Of a stretch of 64,000 nucleotides of DNA, positions 1 through 11,500 are shown piece by piece. Source of the DNA: Combretum micranthum (lineage: Eukaryota > Streptophyta > Magnoliopsida > Myrtales > Combretaceae); contig JAMXBD010000689.1 in assembly GCA_024138025.1 (NCBI GenBank), positions 660,794 through 724,793 on the forward strand. Direction: 5' to 3'. The position numbers and the translations under genes were made by a program. The notes under the pieces were generated by a model. That model had not been told where the DNA came from. It was given only the letters and a program-made list of their open reading frames with translations, and searched no databases. Position 1 is the stretch's first letter, and each line of letters begins with the position of its first letter.

Positions 1-1109
1 AATTTTGCTTGAATGAGTACATATTGGTGGCCATTTTCCAGCTTCAACAAGCACAAATAATGCAAGGGTATACCTGCAGTTAAATGAGGTTGCTGGCCTA
101 GCCCATGTCTTTTTTATTTCATTTAGACTTACAGGAGTGCAAGCTTTTTCCTCATGTTGTAGTGAGATTTTTCTTTCCTTATTTTCCACCTCGTAATTGT
201 TTCCACCTTTTTTATTCTATATGAAAATTTTTACATTTTGGGCGTCTGGAGAATCTAGATTTAGAATAAAATTTATTGGATGTATTTTCTATCAATGGTG
301 ATTCCATTTCTTGCTAGCAATATCCCTCATCTCATGATATCTATCTGCTATATAGTTGAAGTAAGCTGCTTTGGAAAGATAAGTTGGATGTGTTAGTTCA
401 CCTTCAGGTTCCTGCTATCCTATTGTGATCCTACCACGGTTTGGAGTATGAGTCTTTTAAGGTGGTTTATGGATTCATCTTCTATTAACACCGCTAACCT
501 ACCCATTCATCACAGCGCGTTAATTAATTAGAGCCATAAAGATTATCAATAATTTTGCTAACCAAGAAGTATGTGAAAAAATATTGTTGTGAGGATTCTC
601 ATTTTATCTTTCTTGACGGGCATCTGCCGCATTCATTTACTTCTATATCAATTTGGAAGATACTTATTACCAATACCTGTAACATCCCCTCCCATGCACC
701 GTTACATAGCCGTTTTTGCTGGATATACTTCAGGTCATTTGTATGAAAAGAAATTGCATGCATGGAGTCAGAAATGTTTGCTCCATTCTGCTCACACACC
801 GGGAGGAAGCCTAAATGATGCTTTACTGAGAGGGTTGTGGTTCCAAAACGTGTCTTTTCACTGGGCTCAAATGAAATATTCACCGGGGATTTGCTGGTTA
901 GAAACCATTAAGGAATAATAGCTGGAACGGTGGTTTCATGGTTCCATTAAGTACTATTGCTCTTGAGCAGGTTCTGTTTGGTTCTCCTTTAGAGAAAGTG
1001 TGAACCAATGGTTCCATAACAGATCTGGTGGTTTGCGGCCAACCACCCATGTCCAAGAGAGATGCACAAAAAGATTGGACTTGAAATTTTTTCTTACCAA
1101 AAATGCCTG
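1..1109. other. No supportable gene; 3' flank of PPR relic
   Basis: Mixed-composition DNA next to the 3' end of the minus-strand PPR relic. Short open frames on both strands (the longest about 110 codons at 589-918 plus) have no motif I recognise and overlap each other. They are most simply chance frames or decayed flank. I see no repeat termini here. Confidence 0.5.
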
Positions 1110-1835
1110 CATTTGCAGCATCCATTTTTTGAAATGATGAAATCTGCTAACATCTCTGATAATGAATTCTCTTTCAACAATCTCACTAATCAACTTGAAA
1201 GCCTCATGACAGTCCTAGCACATTCGCAAGTTCTTCATGATTTTTATGGTTAATTCTTTTCTAATAGTTAAGAGAGCAAAACCCGGGGCCAATCTTTCAC
1301 TATGCAGTCCTACTATGTCCTCTTTGGTCTCCTCTTCCACATCAAGAGACATCGCGCTCTTCCCCACATACCCTTTCTCTTTCAATTTCTTCTCCAATTC
1401 CCTCAACAAAGACACCATCTCAGTATGCTTATGACAAGTAAGTCTCCAGCATGGAACACATATGTTATATAGCGGCAACCAGGTTGCTTGTGAATTTGGT
1501 TCTGCTTCATCTGAACCCGTAGATTATGAACATTCTCCCAATCTCCAGCTAAAGCATAAGCATTGGACATTGTAACATAGGCACCAGCTAGTTGTTGGTT
1601 TGATTTGATTAACCATGTGCTTGCTTCTAATGCAATGTCTACCCTTCTACGGAGTCTACTTGCAGACAGTAGTGTTCCCCATAAAATGGCTCCTTCATCT
1701 GGTCTGACTTGTATGATTTTGCTAAATGGAAAGCCTCATCAAGGCAACCTGTTCGACTGAGCATATCAACGACACAAGTATAGTGCTTTGCTGCTGGGAC
1801 AATTTCATGTTTTGAATGTGTGTGGGTATTATTCC
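1110..1835 (-). pseudogene. DYW-type pentatricopeptide-repeat protein, C-terminal relic
   Basis: PLS-class PPR proteins with an E-E+-DYW tail are organellar RNA-editing factors; the DYW domain is the cytidine deaminase. Read on the minus strand from about 1728 to 1480, the E-domain signature is clear (GAILWGTLLSASRL, then GAYVTMSNAYALAGDWENVHNLR). After a frame change near 1478 the E+/DYW part continues (LLRELEKKLKEKGYV, the deaminase-region HSERLA, KELTIKIMKNLR). A third frame holds [17 protein letters not shown] just before the expected CSCGDYW end, which is replaced by unrelated residues. The upstream PPR repeats are absent beyond about 1835. At least two frame changes and the lost terminus make this a dead fragment. 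The family call is firm; which PPR gene is the parent is unknown. Confidence 0.85.
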
Positions 1836-2840
1836 GGATGCAACAATCACGTATATGCCGCGTGACTATTGTGCTACATGTGATTTAGGGAAACAACACG
1901 TGTAAGGGTGATCAGGAGAGAATTGTATAGGGAGGAGGAGTAGACAGTCTTAGTAGGCTCTAACACACTCATGGAAGCGTGTATGTTCTTAAGTGAGTCA
2001 AGTAATTGACTCATAAAAATGGAAATCCAGTAGCATGACGGCGTTTGTCCAAGATTTTACCTATCCAAATGAGGTAAGAATTAAGAGTATTTATAAAGAA
2101 TCTAGCTATCGATGTCGTTCGTCAGATGAGACAGACAACCAACAACTAGAATGAGTCCCTTTCATTATGGATATGGATGTGGGCCTCTTTGTGGACCTAA
2201 GCTCATTGAGGCCTTCATTTGTAATGTGTGTGAGCCAATTTGAGAAATGTTAAAATTGGACAAGCCAATTCCAATGGATCCTACTCTAAGCCTTCCATGC
2301 CAATTCTCCCATGATCATCCCAATAAACCAGGCTTAACTCTGTAAGCCCTGTCACATTAGCCCATAGAGTCAAACCCAGATAAAAACTAGGCTCAAGACC
2401 TTTATAACAAGATTAATACATCTACATTTTGCCCCCTTACCAAAGTTCTTCGGGTTATATCGGAAGGGTTTGGACTTTATTTCAGCCTTTGACAAATTGA
2501 CGAGGCTTCTATCAGCACATGCGCACTATAACATAGCTACATGGCTACCTAGTGCATTTTCATGATTGAGCATATCATTTTACCAATAGGTGTGCCATAG
2601 GATCTTGGTGTCGTGACCAACCCGAGAGCCTTGTTATGCAAAGTTAGAGCGCCTATTCTCAAAGCGCGAAACGCCAAAGCAGGCCTTGATTAAGCTTTTG
2701 TAGTTCAAGCTTGAGTTAATTTGATTATGGTTGAACCAAATCTGAGTTCGAATTTAGCTACACTTAAATAATGTTTATAGATAGATTCAACTTGTTTATG
2801 CAACCTTCGAGTTTCATCAACAAATCTTATTATAAGCTCA
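1836..2840. other. Spacer between two gene relics, no recognised feature
   Basis: About 1 kb without convincing coding signal. The minus-strand frame at 2705-2929 is a read-through from the ubiquitin-ligase relic into unrelated sequence. I see no terminal repeats that would identify a transposon. Confidence 0.4.
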
Positions 2841-2867
2841 TGTAGGAAACATATCATTTCTTCGATT

Positions 2868-3312
2868 GCATGCTTGCTCACGAGATGATATGTAAGTAGC
2901 CAATTGTGCACCCAAAGCAAGCATAGCAAGAGTCTGAATGTTCCTAGGAATAGACTCTTCTGAGCGAATGATCCTAATTAACTCATTTGTGTATTCCGGT
3001 TCATTGGCAAAGAAGGATCAAGTTCATCTTGGGCATCATTAGATTGAACTATAACAACAAATGCAAGAAGGCAAATCCAACTGTATAGCCTACATGTCCT
3101 AGCTGACCGAAAAGCATGTTCATATCTGATTCTGGTAAGCAAGGGAAATCAAAGATCTAGAGGAATGTTATACTGCTCAATGCATTGTTTCATTAAAGCA
3201 AGATCATCCTCTTTTCGCATGTGAAGATAAGGAATGTGTATCACTCTCAAACTAGAAACCTATGCATCAATATTGGCTTCCGCATTTTTAGAGTTGAGGC
3301 CCTTATCTTGGA
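2868..3312 (-). pseudogene. UPL1/UPL2-type HECT E3 ubiquitin ligase, internal fragment
   Basis: UPL1/UPL2 are giant (over 3,500 residue) HECT-type E3 ligases with N-terminal DUF908/DUF913 armadillo-like regions. On the minus strand this stretch encodes the DUF908 part: LRVIHIPYLHMRKEDDLALM, FPLLTRIRYEHAFRSARTC, LAFVVIVQSNDA, then after a one-base frame change FFANEPEYTNELIRIIRSEE and IQTLAMLALGAQLATY. Two in-frame stops lie in the first frame (after NIDA and after IPLDL). Only some 140 codons survive, a few per cent of the full protein, with no HECT, UBA or UIM part nearby. It is an isolated gene fragment. It may have been moved by a transposon or left by a rearrangement. I infer the family from memory of the conserved stretch. 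Confidence 0.75.
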
Positions 3313-3434
3313 AAAAGGAAAAAAAAAAAAAAAGAAGAAAAGTATGTTTTCTATGGTTTAGGTTTTTAATGAGGAATTATTATTATAAATCGTATTAGTA
3401 AAAAAAAAGTATATTTTTAAGTATTATAAAGGGA
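3313..3434. other. A-rich junction sequence
   Basis: Poly-A and A/G-rich runs (3319-3341, 3400-3409) separate the UPL relic from the Copia 3' LTR. No coding signal. Confidence 0.4.
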
Positions 3435-4060
3435 TGTTGGAATTTTTTTTTCTTATCTCTTCATGTTAAACAACCCAACCACCCCACACCCACATTATAT
3501 CCACACACGCACGCGCGCACGCTATAGTGGAAGAATATAGGATCTCGTTCTTCTATATATAAATAATATAAGCTCCACAAGATGGCAAGTTGAGATAAAA
3601 TATATAAATGAAAATAAAATTAGTAGATACTAGAATTTTCAACATGGAAAATTCTAGTGTGAGGGAAAATCGTGGACCTAATCAAGTAAAAATATCTCTA
3701 CTATTCTTAAAATAATGGGTACACTAACATATGTTCTTCTTAGAAAACTAGAAATAAAAAATATTAGATCTTCACCAATAATAGTAGATAACAATAATTA
3801 AAATCACAAAAGGGTATATCAGCACAAACAATAAGGAAGGTAAAATCACAAACTACTTATACCAATGTGTAGCTTATACAGTCAAGAACAATATACTAAA
3901 ATTTAATCTCAAATGAAATTCTAATATTCCTTCAAATCTCTAAATTTTTTCCGTTCTTCTCTCATTACCACCACTATTGTATTTACTCTCTATCTTATTG
4001 GCCTTCTTATGAGTCTTAGATATATCCCACAACTTATTGAAGAAGCCACATATGTTTTAA
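3435..4060 (-). repeat. Copia 3' LTR (approximate limits)
   Basis: Begins on the plus strand with TGTTGGAA at 3435. It contains a CA/CG dinucleotide tract (3500-3520) followed by a block shared with 15450-15545 next to the primer site. The right limit is set only by the start of RNase H coding sequence, so it is uncertain. Confidence 0.5.
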
Positions 4061-4084
4061 CTTTTCAATTTTTGACTTAAAAGA

Positions 4085-6898
4085 GAAGTCTTCTCTAGCA
4101 CCTCTTTTCTTCTTGATCTCTCTCTCTCTAATTTCTTCTTGTTATGGAACACTTCTCCATGGGTAAGGTCTTAATCATCATATCTAAATCAGTATCATCG
4201 GTTTAGATTTTCTTAAGTTACAACTACTTCATCTCTAGTGCTTCTTTAATCCAGTCATACTGCATTGCAATATGTTTTGGCCTTTAATGAAAGGTCGCAT
4301 TCTTAATGAGATGAATCGCACTCTCGCTGTCACAACACAGTATATATTTTTCTTAACTAAGACCCAACTCTTCTTGGAATTTCTACATCCTCAAGATCTC
4401 TTTCCCTGCTTCAGTAATAGTAATATATTCAACTTCCATGGAAGACAGCGCAACACATCTTTACAATTTAGATAGCCATGACACATCTCCCCCTACAAAA
4501 GTTATATGTACCATAGAAGTGGACTTTCTAAAATCTACATCACTAGTCATATAAACATTTGTGTAACCATTTAACACCAATTTACTAGTACCAAAATATA
4601 AACATAATCTAGAATTACTCTTAAGATACCTAAATATCCACTACACTACTTGCTAGTGTTCTTTACCAAGATTGCAAGAAGCCAGTTGACAACTATAACT
4701 ACATGAGCAATATTTGGCCTTGTTCATACCATGACATATATCAAATCAATAGAAAATGCATAAGGGATTTTATTTATTTCTTCTTTTTTCTTTCTTATCT
4801 GGAGGAAATTACTTCAAACTTAACTTAAAATGACTTCCAAGTGGAGTATTAACTAGTTTAGAATTGCCTCCATGAAACCTCTCCAAGACCTTCTCAATGT
4901 ACTTTTCCGAGGATAACCATTGCTTTCCATTGTTCCTCTCACAAGTAATTCTCATATAAAAAAAAAGAGGAAAGAAACTTACTTTGTAATACCTAGATTT
5001 GTCATAGCAAAAGAATTTTCGAACTCTCTTTTGAGATCTTCAATTTTTTAGTATCATTGCCAATAATCAACATGTCATCCACATATAACAGTAAGATATT
5101 GAAATCATCATAGGAGATTTTTTATTTTTTTTTGCGAATATAAAATAACTATAAGAAGTTTTAGCATACCCATGATTAGGCATGAAGGAATCAATTTCCC
5201 GTACCACTTCCTCGAAGCTTGCTTAAGGCCATACAACTCTTTTTCAATATGCAAACAAGATTTTCTTTAGCTTTTGCTGTGAAAGCCTTAGGCTATTCTA
5301 TATAAATTCCTTCCTCCAAATCACCATGAAGGAAGGTTTCTATACATCGAGTTGCTCAATTCTTAAAATTAAAGTGGTTGCTAACTTAAGCTTAACTTGA
5401 CTTGAACACTCTTCACACAGTGAAAATATTTCTTCAAAATCTACTCTCTTCTTATTGAAATCATTCATAACCAACCCTACCTTTACCTTAGCTGAGTTGT
5501 TCTCTTCTCTTTTTAACTTAAACACCATTTATTTTTTTTAGTATTCTCTTGCCTTGTGGTAGCTTTACTAACTCAAAGTACGGTTCTGTCTAACGATTGC
5601 ATCTCTCTTGTGTGACTTTTAACCACTTCTCCTTATGCTCATGAGACATAACCTCTTCATATGCTTTGGCTTTTCTCCATCAATCTAGACCATGTATTCA
5701 TATGGGGTTATCTATATGGTAGAACTGGGTCAATAGGCTCATTATCCCCATACTCATCATTAACTTACTGGGAGGCTCTGCCTTAACAATAGTACCATAT
5801 TTGGCAATTGACATGAAATTTTATTTCTTTTCGATATCTATAGTTGTTTATTCTTCAAAGGAAATAACATCTCCGCTTTTAACAACTTTCTTGTCAACCA
5901 CATTCCATAATTTGTAACTAAACTCCTCCATAACCTAGAAAGAAATACCTTTTTGACTTCCCATGAAAATCACCTAGAGTGTTTGAAAAATTCTTGATTT
6001 GCACCACATGGAATGTAGCACCGATATTTATTATCTATTTAAAGCGTATGACTGAGAGGTTATTAAGTTTTTCAACAATAACATCACAATCAAATACAGC
6101 TAAAGCAATATCTTTTTGTTCTTTCTTATCCTTACCCTTTTTCCTTTGATTTCTCATGCTTAAAGAAGCTAATTCCATTCTCATATGACCTATTTTATTA
6201 CAATGCTAGCATTTTATATCTTTTTGAGACTTTGACTTTCTTTTGAACTTGTCGCGGCTTTTACCTTTCTTGCAGTTTCTTGTTTGGCTTTGCCCCTTTG
6301 GTTCGATAACCAAGGCCTCCAACTGTGAAGAGGATTCCAATGATTTTCTTCTCATCTCTTTATTTAGTATGCTACTCTTAGCAAGCTCTAAGGACACTAT
6401 GCCATTAGTAACAAAATTACATAAAGACGTCCTAAGGGTTTCCCATGAATATGGCAATGTGCTAAGGAAAAAAAGTCCCTAAATATTATCATCAAACTTC
6501 ACTCCTCTAGTAGCGAGTTGTTTCATGAATTCTTGGAAATAATTCATGTGATCTGCTACTAGAGACCCATCCATGTATTTCAAGGATAGCAATTACTTGA
6601 TCAAATACATTTTGCTATTACTGATCTTCTTGGTGTATACCTTTTCAAGTTGGTTTTGGATTTTTAGCATCTTTAGCTATATGGTTCCAAGCGTTGTCAT
6701 CAACACATTATTTAATATAGTCTCATACCTATCTGTACAATAGGTTTCACTCATCATGTGTAAAACCTTCTAGCTTTTGTTCAGCAAACATAAGTTGATG
6801 AAATTTCTTTGCATAAAGCAAATATTCCATCCATCTTGCCTGTCCAAAAAAGCAAAGTTAGAGCCATTTAAGCTGCTCATTTTACTTGTACTGGTTTT
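4085..6898 (-). pseudogene. Copia gag-pol polyprotein with most of integrase missing
   Basis: Read right to left on the minus strand. Gag starts at MSSLNGSNFA (ATG at 6898) and includes LRTSLCNFVTNGIVSLELAK near 6400 and a broken CCHC knuckle at about 6170-6215 (the codon after the first Cys is a stop and the last Cys is Leu). Protease is suggested by IGATFHV near 6015. The usual integrase catalytic core does not follow. The frame passes within a few dozen codons to the integrase C-terminal end (SYKLWNVVDKKVV, about 5900). Reverse transcriptase follows: KLPQGKR, MVFKLK, the step KTFLHGDLEEGIYIE near 5290-5340, and the catalytic YVDD at about 5075. RNase H ends with a DMMIKTLPMEK tail near 4180. 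Many stops and frame changes are present. The body is about 2.8 kb against roughly 4 kb in intact elements. Confidence 0.88.
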
Positions 6899-6932
6899 CT
6901 ATTTTCAGCTCAATACATATACTATAACTATA

Positions 6933-6937
6933 GCTAT
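6933..6937. repeat. Target-site duplication GCTAT, left of LTR R1
   Basis: GCTAT immediately precedes TGTCCCGCCTC, the left end of R1. The same five bases follow the right end of R1 at 15384-15388. Joining the two flanks restores a continuous Copia leader. Confidence 0.75.
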
Positions 6938-9228
6938 TGTCCCGCCTCAAAATATGGCTTAGTAGGATTGCCTTAAAGTTATCATACCATGTGTCAACTC
7001 ATAATATGAGAATAATCTTGCAAGCCAGAGATTACAAGACTCTATCTTATTTGTTTACTTCATAAAATTTAATTACATGGATATAATATCTTTATTTAAA
7101 CTTATTATGAAATCCGATTTTCTATAGCCTATCAAGATCGCAGAGAATCAGTATCTCCTATCAAATAATAAAAATTGGGTATCAACCAACAAAATATAAG
7201 ATCTTACTTGATTATACAAGTTATCAAATTTTCAATCTAAGTTCATCATAATCTACATCTCTAATCTCAATAAAGTCTGATGGAGAAGCACTCTTCATAC
7301 AATCCTTGCCCAATCCCTACTAGTATTATTTCTGCACAAAAATTGTTGGAGGATGAGTGAAACCACGGGCTCAGTGAAATAACCTGACCATACCACACAT
7401 TAAGCAATAAAAAACAAGTTTAATTAGCAAGTGTATATACAAGTACAAGCTTAGATAATTCGGAATCCAAACAGGATGTAGATTTACGTCCTTATCATCG
7501 AGGTTGAAAGGAAGCCATGATGAGTGATATACTGTGCTTAGGAGAGTCATAGAACTAAGGAAGAATGGGTACCATAAACTCTCACAAATTAATTTTAAAT
7601 ATTTCACTCTTATCCTTGGAACAAAGAAACTCTATTAAGTATTACCCTTTCATGTCGATACCACGAGTGGTGCTCCTTCGATGCCAGTTTAGTTTCCGCG
7701 GAATGAATGGAATAAAGATACTCTTGTGTAGAACTAGGAAAAATTATTTAGAAAAACCAAGCACCTTATTACGAAATGCTAATACGTATGGGGTCACACT
7801 CCTTATAATGCAGTATATACAAATGATGCAATGCATGTCTATTTTCATTTATGGTACTAATAGTTTTTAGTCAGGTTTAAGGTGATCATACAATTTACAA
7901 ACAAACATCAACATGCTTCATATAGTAATTATCATACAATAGAATTATCGCTTATATTATGATAATTTAGCAATCAAGCATACTAAGCATCATGCAGTAT
8001 ATCTAATCCCACATGCATACCAGTTGAATATATTATTACAAATAGCTATACTACAACACAAACAATGTGATAAGGTCAAAGTTGCTCCTATTAACATCAC
8101 TAATTTGTTGTAATATACTACTGGAAATCCAAGAATTGTTTTATTTTTCCTATAAAATGAGATAATAGATATCTATTACCATACTATTTATTTATATAAT
8201 GATATTAACGGTATTCTTTTAAGTCTTAGTCATCAATTTTAGTATAATTTTATTTACCTAATTAGGAGCCTTATCTTTATATAAGTTATGTTCTTTTGGT
8301 ACAGTTGTAGAATTTATATTTATTTAGAGAAGTCCTCCTAATTTTATAGAATATTTTGAATCTTATTTAATAATCCTATCATTAAGCTTTTATTGTTTAT
8401 GTGATCTTTTTAATATGTCCACCTTAAGGTAGTTGAAATTTGCTATTTATTGTTTATTTTCATTTTGCTTGTCTTGTTCTTAATTGACATCTATTTTATT
8501 TAGGGCATTTTCTTCATTCCAGATTTATTTAAGTTTCTCTTCCATTAGTGTCCATATGCTAGTGAATTTTTATTATTTCTCTGTTTGTCAACTTTATCTG
8601 TCATATGTTCATTGAAATTTATATAGTTACATTGTGTTTTTCTTGATCTTATTTCTTGTTATTATCTGTTATTTATGGATTCACATTATTCTTAATTATG
8701 ATTTATTTACATTTTCCATTCCTATATACTTACCTATATAAAGTAATTATTGTACAATTATTATAATCTAATCTTTTTTATCTAATATAACAAAAGTGTT
8801 TTCTATTTAAAGGTTATTAAAGTTTAACACTTAACAATATTTAAACATACTAATCTTAAAGTATTTATATTATTTATTAAGTTTTATTTTCTATTTTCTT
8901 CTTTTTTTTATTTATGTATATATGTATATAATACTGTTTTAGACAAAATAGATTTCGTCTAAAAAAAATTTTGCACGTATGCTTGCATCCAACGCTGCCG
9001 CCATTGAGCTTTATGTCAGGCCCCGAGGGTATCCTAGTAGTAGTAAACAAGTTACACTTGAATACTATCACTAGATTACCTTCAGTGAATGATAGGTTTT
9101 CAAAACAACAGGATCTTTTTAGTTGCTTGATAAGAAATAACAAATATATGAAAGAAATTGTTGGTAATTATGCCCTAGGCCAAATAGTTTTATGTTCCCT
9201 AATTAGATTAGGGATTCTTATATTCGTT

Positions 9229-9267
9229 AATTATATTATAATTTATTTAATAAATTATAATATAATT
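9229..9267. repeat. Perfect 19-bp inverted repeat with 1-nt loop
   Basis: Arms 9229-9247 and 9249-9267 are exact reverse complements and entirely A/T. The hairpin is bracketed by two copies of CCCTAATTAGATTA(A)GGG (9197-9213 and 9274-9291), each itself nearly palindromic. It lies in the U3 part of the 556-bp Copia LTR, just upstream of the TATA box. Confidence 0.85.
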
Positions 9268-9316
9268 ATTTATCCCTAATTAGATTAAGGGTAAAAATGT
9301 CATTATTGAATGACAT

Positions 9317-9324
9317 TATAAATA
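9317..9324 (+). promoter_or_regulatory. TATA box of Copia solo LTR
   Basis: TATAAATA about 160 bp into the LTR, downstream of the A/T hairpin, a normal position for a Copia U3/R boundary. Activity is not implied. Confidence 0.5.
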
Positions 9325-11107
9325 GAACATAAGGGTTTGTCTTTAGGGTTAGACAACACATGCTGTCACATTAGACTGCAGTGAAACACTGTAAACCCTA
9401 AAGCAAATAACACGAGAGTCGTGATTAGAAAGTTTAATCCCGTTCGAATCTAGAAGGTGTTCTAGATTGTGCTAGCACACAGAGGATCTTTAAGGAGCAT
9501 TCATTCGTGTGGATACCGTAGAGGGTGTTTGCGTTTGCAACATCTCAGATCCGAATTTCCAGATTTGAAAAAGTACCAAAAAGGTATGGATCTGAAATCT
9601 TTAGCTTGTTCTGATCTAATCGATACACATGGATACTGGGTTAGGGTTTTCTTTTGATTCCGCTGCAAAAAGATTTGATCTTTATAAAAATTTTAAACCC
9701 TTGAAATCCCAACAACTTAGTGAATAAACATTACAAAACTATTACAAATCATATAGTTCTTCTGAAGTACACCACTAAATAATCTATTCTAATAGTACAT
9801 AACTATTAAACTAAAATATAACCGTAGGCTTTCAGCTCCTAAGCTCTTACCGGGGCCATACTTCTGGAAGTAACTAACCAGGGTCGTAAAGTAAACCTGA
9901 AAAGACTGTTGGAGTATGAGCGAAACCACAGCTCAGTGAATAACCAGACATATCATACATCACACAAGTTATTAACAAATCATATGCAATGCAAGCACTC
10001 AACCATATGCACAGATACAAGCTTGGATGATCTAGAATCCAAACAGAAAAAAGATTTACGCCCTCTTTTTAAGGGTTGAAGAAGTAGTACTCAATGACCC
10101 ACCTGCTCAGGAGAGACTAAGTACACAGGAGAATCAACGATTTCTCGTTTTAAGGTTATCACTTTGAATATAATTGATTGAACTGACCATCTCCTGCAAT
10201 CCCCTTAGAAACTCCCTAAGTATTAATCATTTCAAAGCGATTCTACGGGCGACGTTCTTCGATGCCTTTTAGTTCCTCATAGGACTGCCAGACCAAAGAG
10301 AACCTTGGAAGAACTAACACATTAGAACAACCAAGCGAAAACAGAGATCCGAAATATTAATACGTAGCAGGCTGTCACACCAATATATATGCAATAATGC
10401 AATTCGTGCAATGCATGATCATATTATTTTGTTAATCCAATAATTCTTAATTAATTTCATGGTGACCATACATTACACACAATCATCATTTTACTAATAC
10501 ACATCATCAAATCATTTCATTATCGCTTTTGTAAGGATATCTAACAGTCATACAATCAGATTACAACAAACTTTCAAACATTCGTTTGATTATCTTCATT
10601 TTACATATTCAACTACTTACAAATACAAACAGTATAATATGACTGAATTACTCACCTACTCATCCTGATTCAGTCGTACTAATCAGCTGGTGATGAATAA
10701 AAGTATCCATCAATATAAATTAACTAAATTTCTATATGTGATTAGTGTCATAGACTCGATATTTATTAAGTTTTGGGTACTGACTATTACTAGTTTTGTG
10801 TTATTCTATACTGATCTTAATATAGAAAATTATCTTTACTTATTACTTCTTAGTTGTCATGTTTCTCTTATTTTATCTCGTATAATTATTTGTTATTTTT
10901 AGAAGTTACATTACTCAAGAAATTAGCTTATTTCAATTTCCATTCTTACCTATTTCATCTATTTAAAACAAATATTTGACTAATACTAACTTTGATTAAC
11001 ATCTAATATCTTTTCTTAATTTTAAGGTTTTAATGAATATTAGATATTAATCTAAATATGTCTGAATACTTGTATTTACTTAACTATATAATAAATTCGC
11101 ATATTAT

Positions 11108-11137
11108 CATATATATATATATATATATATTATACTA
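11108..11137. repeat. (TA)n microsatellite
   Basis: Uninterrupted TA dinucleotide run in LTR R2. Comparable TA runs occur at about 13446-13466, 17061-17087, 58381-58396 and 63453-63472. Confidence 0.8.
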
Positions 11138-11204
11138 AATAGATGTATTGTATATGTATATGTATTATATATGTTCGGTGTTTGTTAAAACAAGCTTTCG
11201 TTGG

Positions 11205-11500
11205 AGAATTTTGAGTGTACGCCGGCTAAAGGCCGCTGGCCTTCAAACCCAAGTGCCGGTGTAAACTTGATTTCAAAGATTATTTCATATTAGGTGCACC
11301 GGCTTTGAAAGCTGTCGGCTTTAACGTACGCCGGTCCTATGCGTCCGGCGTAATCTATTAGATAGCCGGCTTACGTTCAACTTTTACGTGAAAAATTATT
11401 TTACATAGCTTGATCAATGTAGGCCGTCTCACGCTGCCGGCCTATCCATGTAAGCCGTCGGCGTTGAGCGGTTACACTGCCGGCCTTTGAGGCAGAGTGT
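11205..11500. repeat. GC-rich palindromic cassette, GCCGGC-type, unit 1 of R2
   Basis: A GC island in AT-rich DNA made of about ten imperfect repeats of the kind TACGCCGGCTT, GTGCCGGTGTAAAC and GCTGCCGGCCT, many with a self-complementary GCCGGC core. It ends right before GTACTGTTCATC. Confidence 0.75.

Larger units (their letters stand above)
9159..9714 (+). repeat. Solo Copia-type LTR, 556 bp
   Basis: Starts TGTTGG and ends CCCAACA, the inverted termini usual for plant Copia LTRs. It has a TATA box, a transcribed-leader-like stretch and a TTGATTCCGCTGC block shortly before the end, as is common in U5 of these LTRs. No primer site or coding sequence follows, so it stands alone. No matching 5-bp duplication flanks it (left GAAAT, right ACTTA). 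It directly abuts the truncated left edge of LTR R2, which suggests a deletion or recombination after insertion. Confidence 0.7.

Noticed and set aside
3498..3522. CA/CG alternating tract as a promoter element
   Set aside because: It is a short microsatellite inside the Copia 3' LTR; nothing suggests a specific function.
9469..9657. Short frame in the Copia solo LTR as a protein
   Set aside because: Lies in the R/U5 part of the LTR, which is non-coding in this superfamily; no supporting feature.
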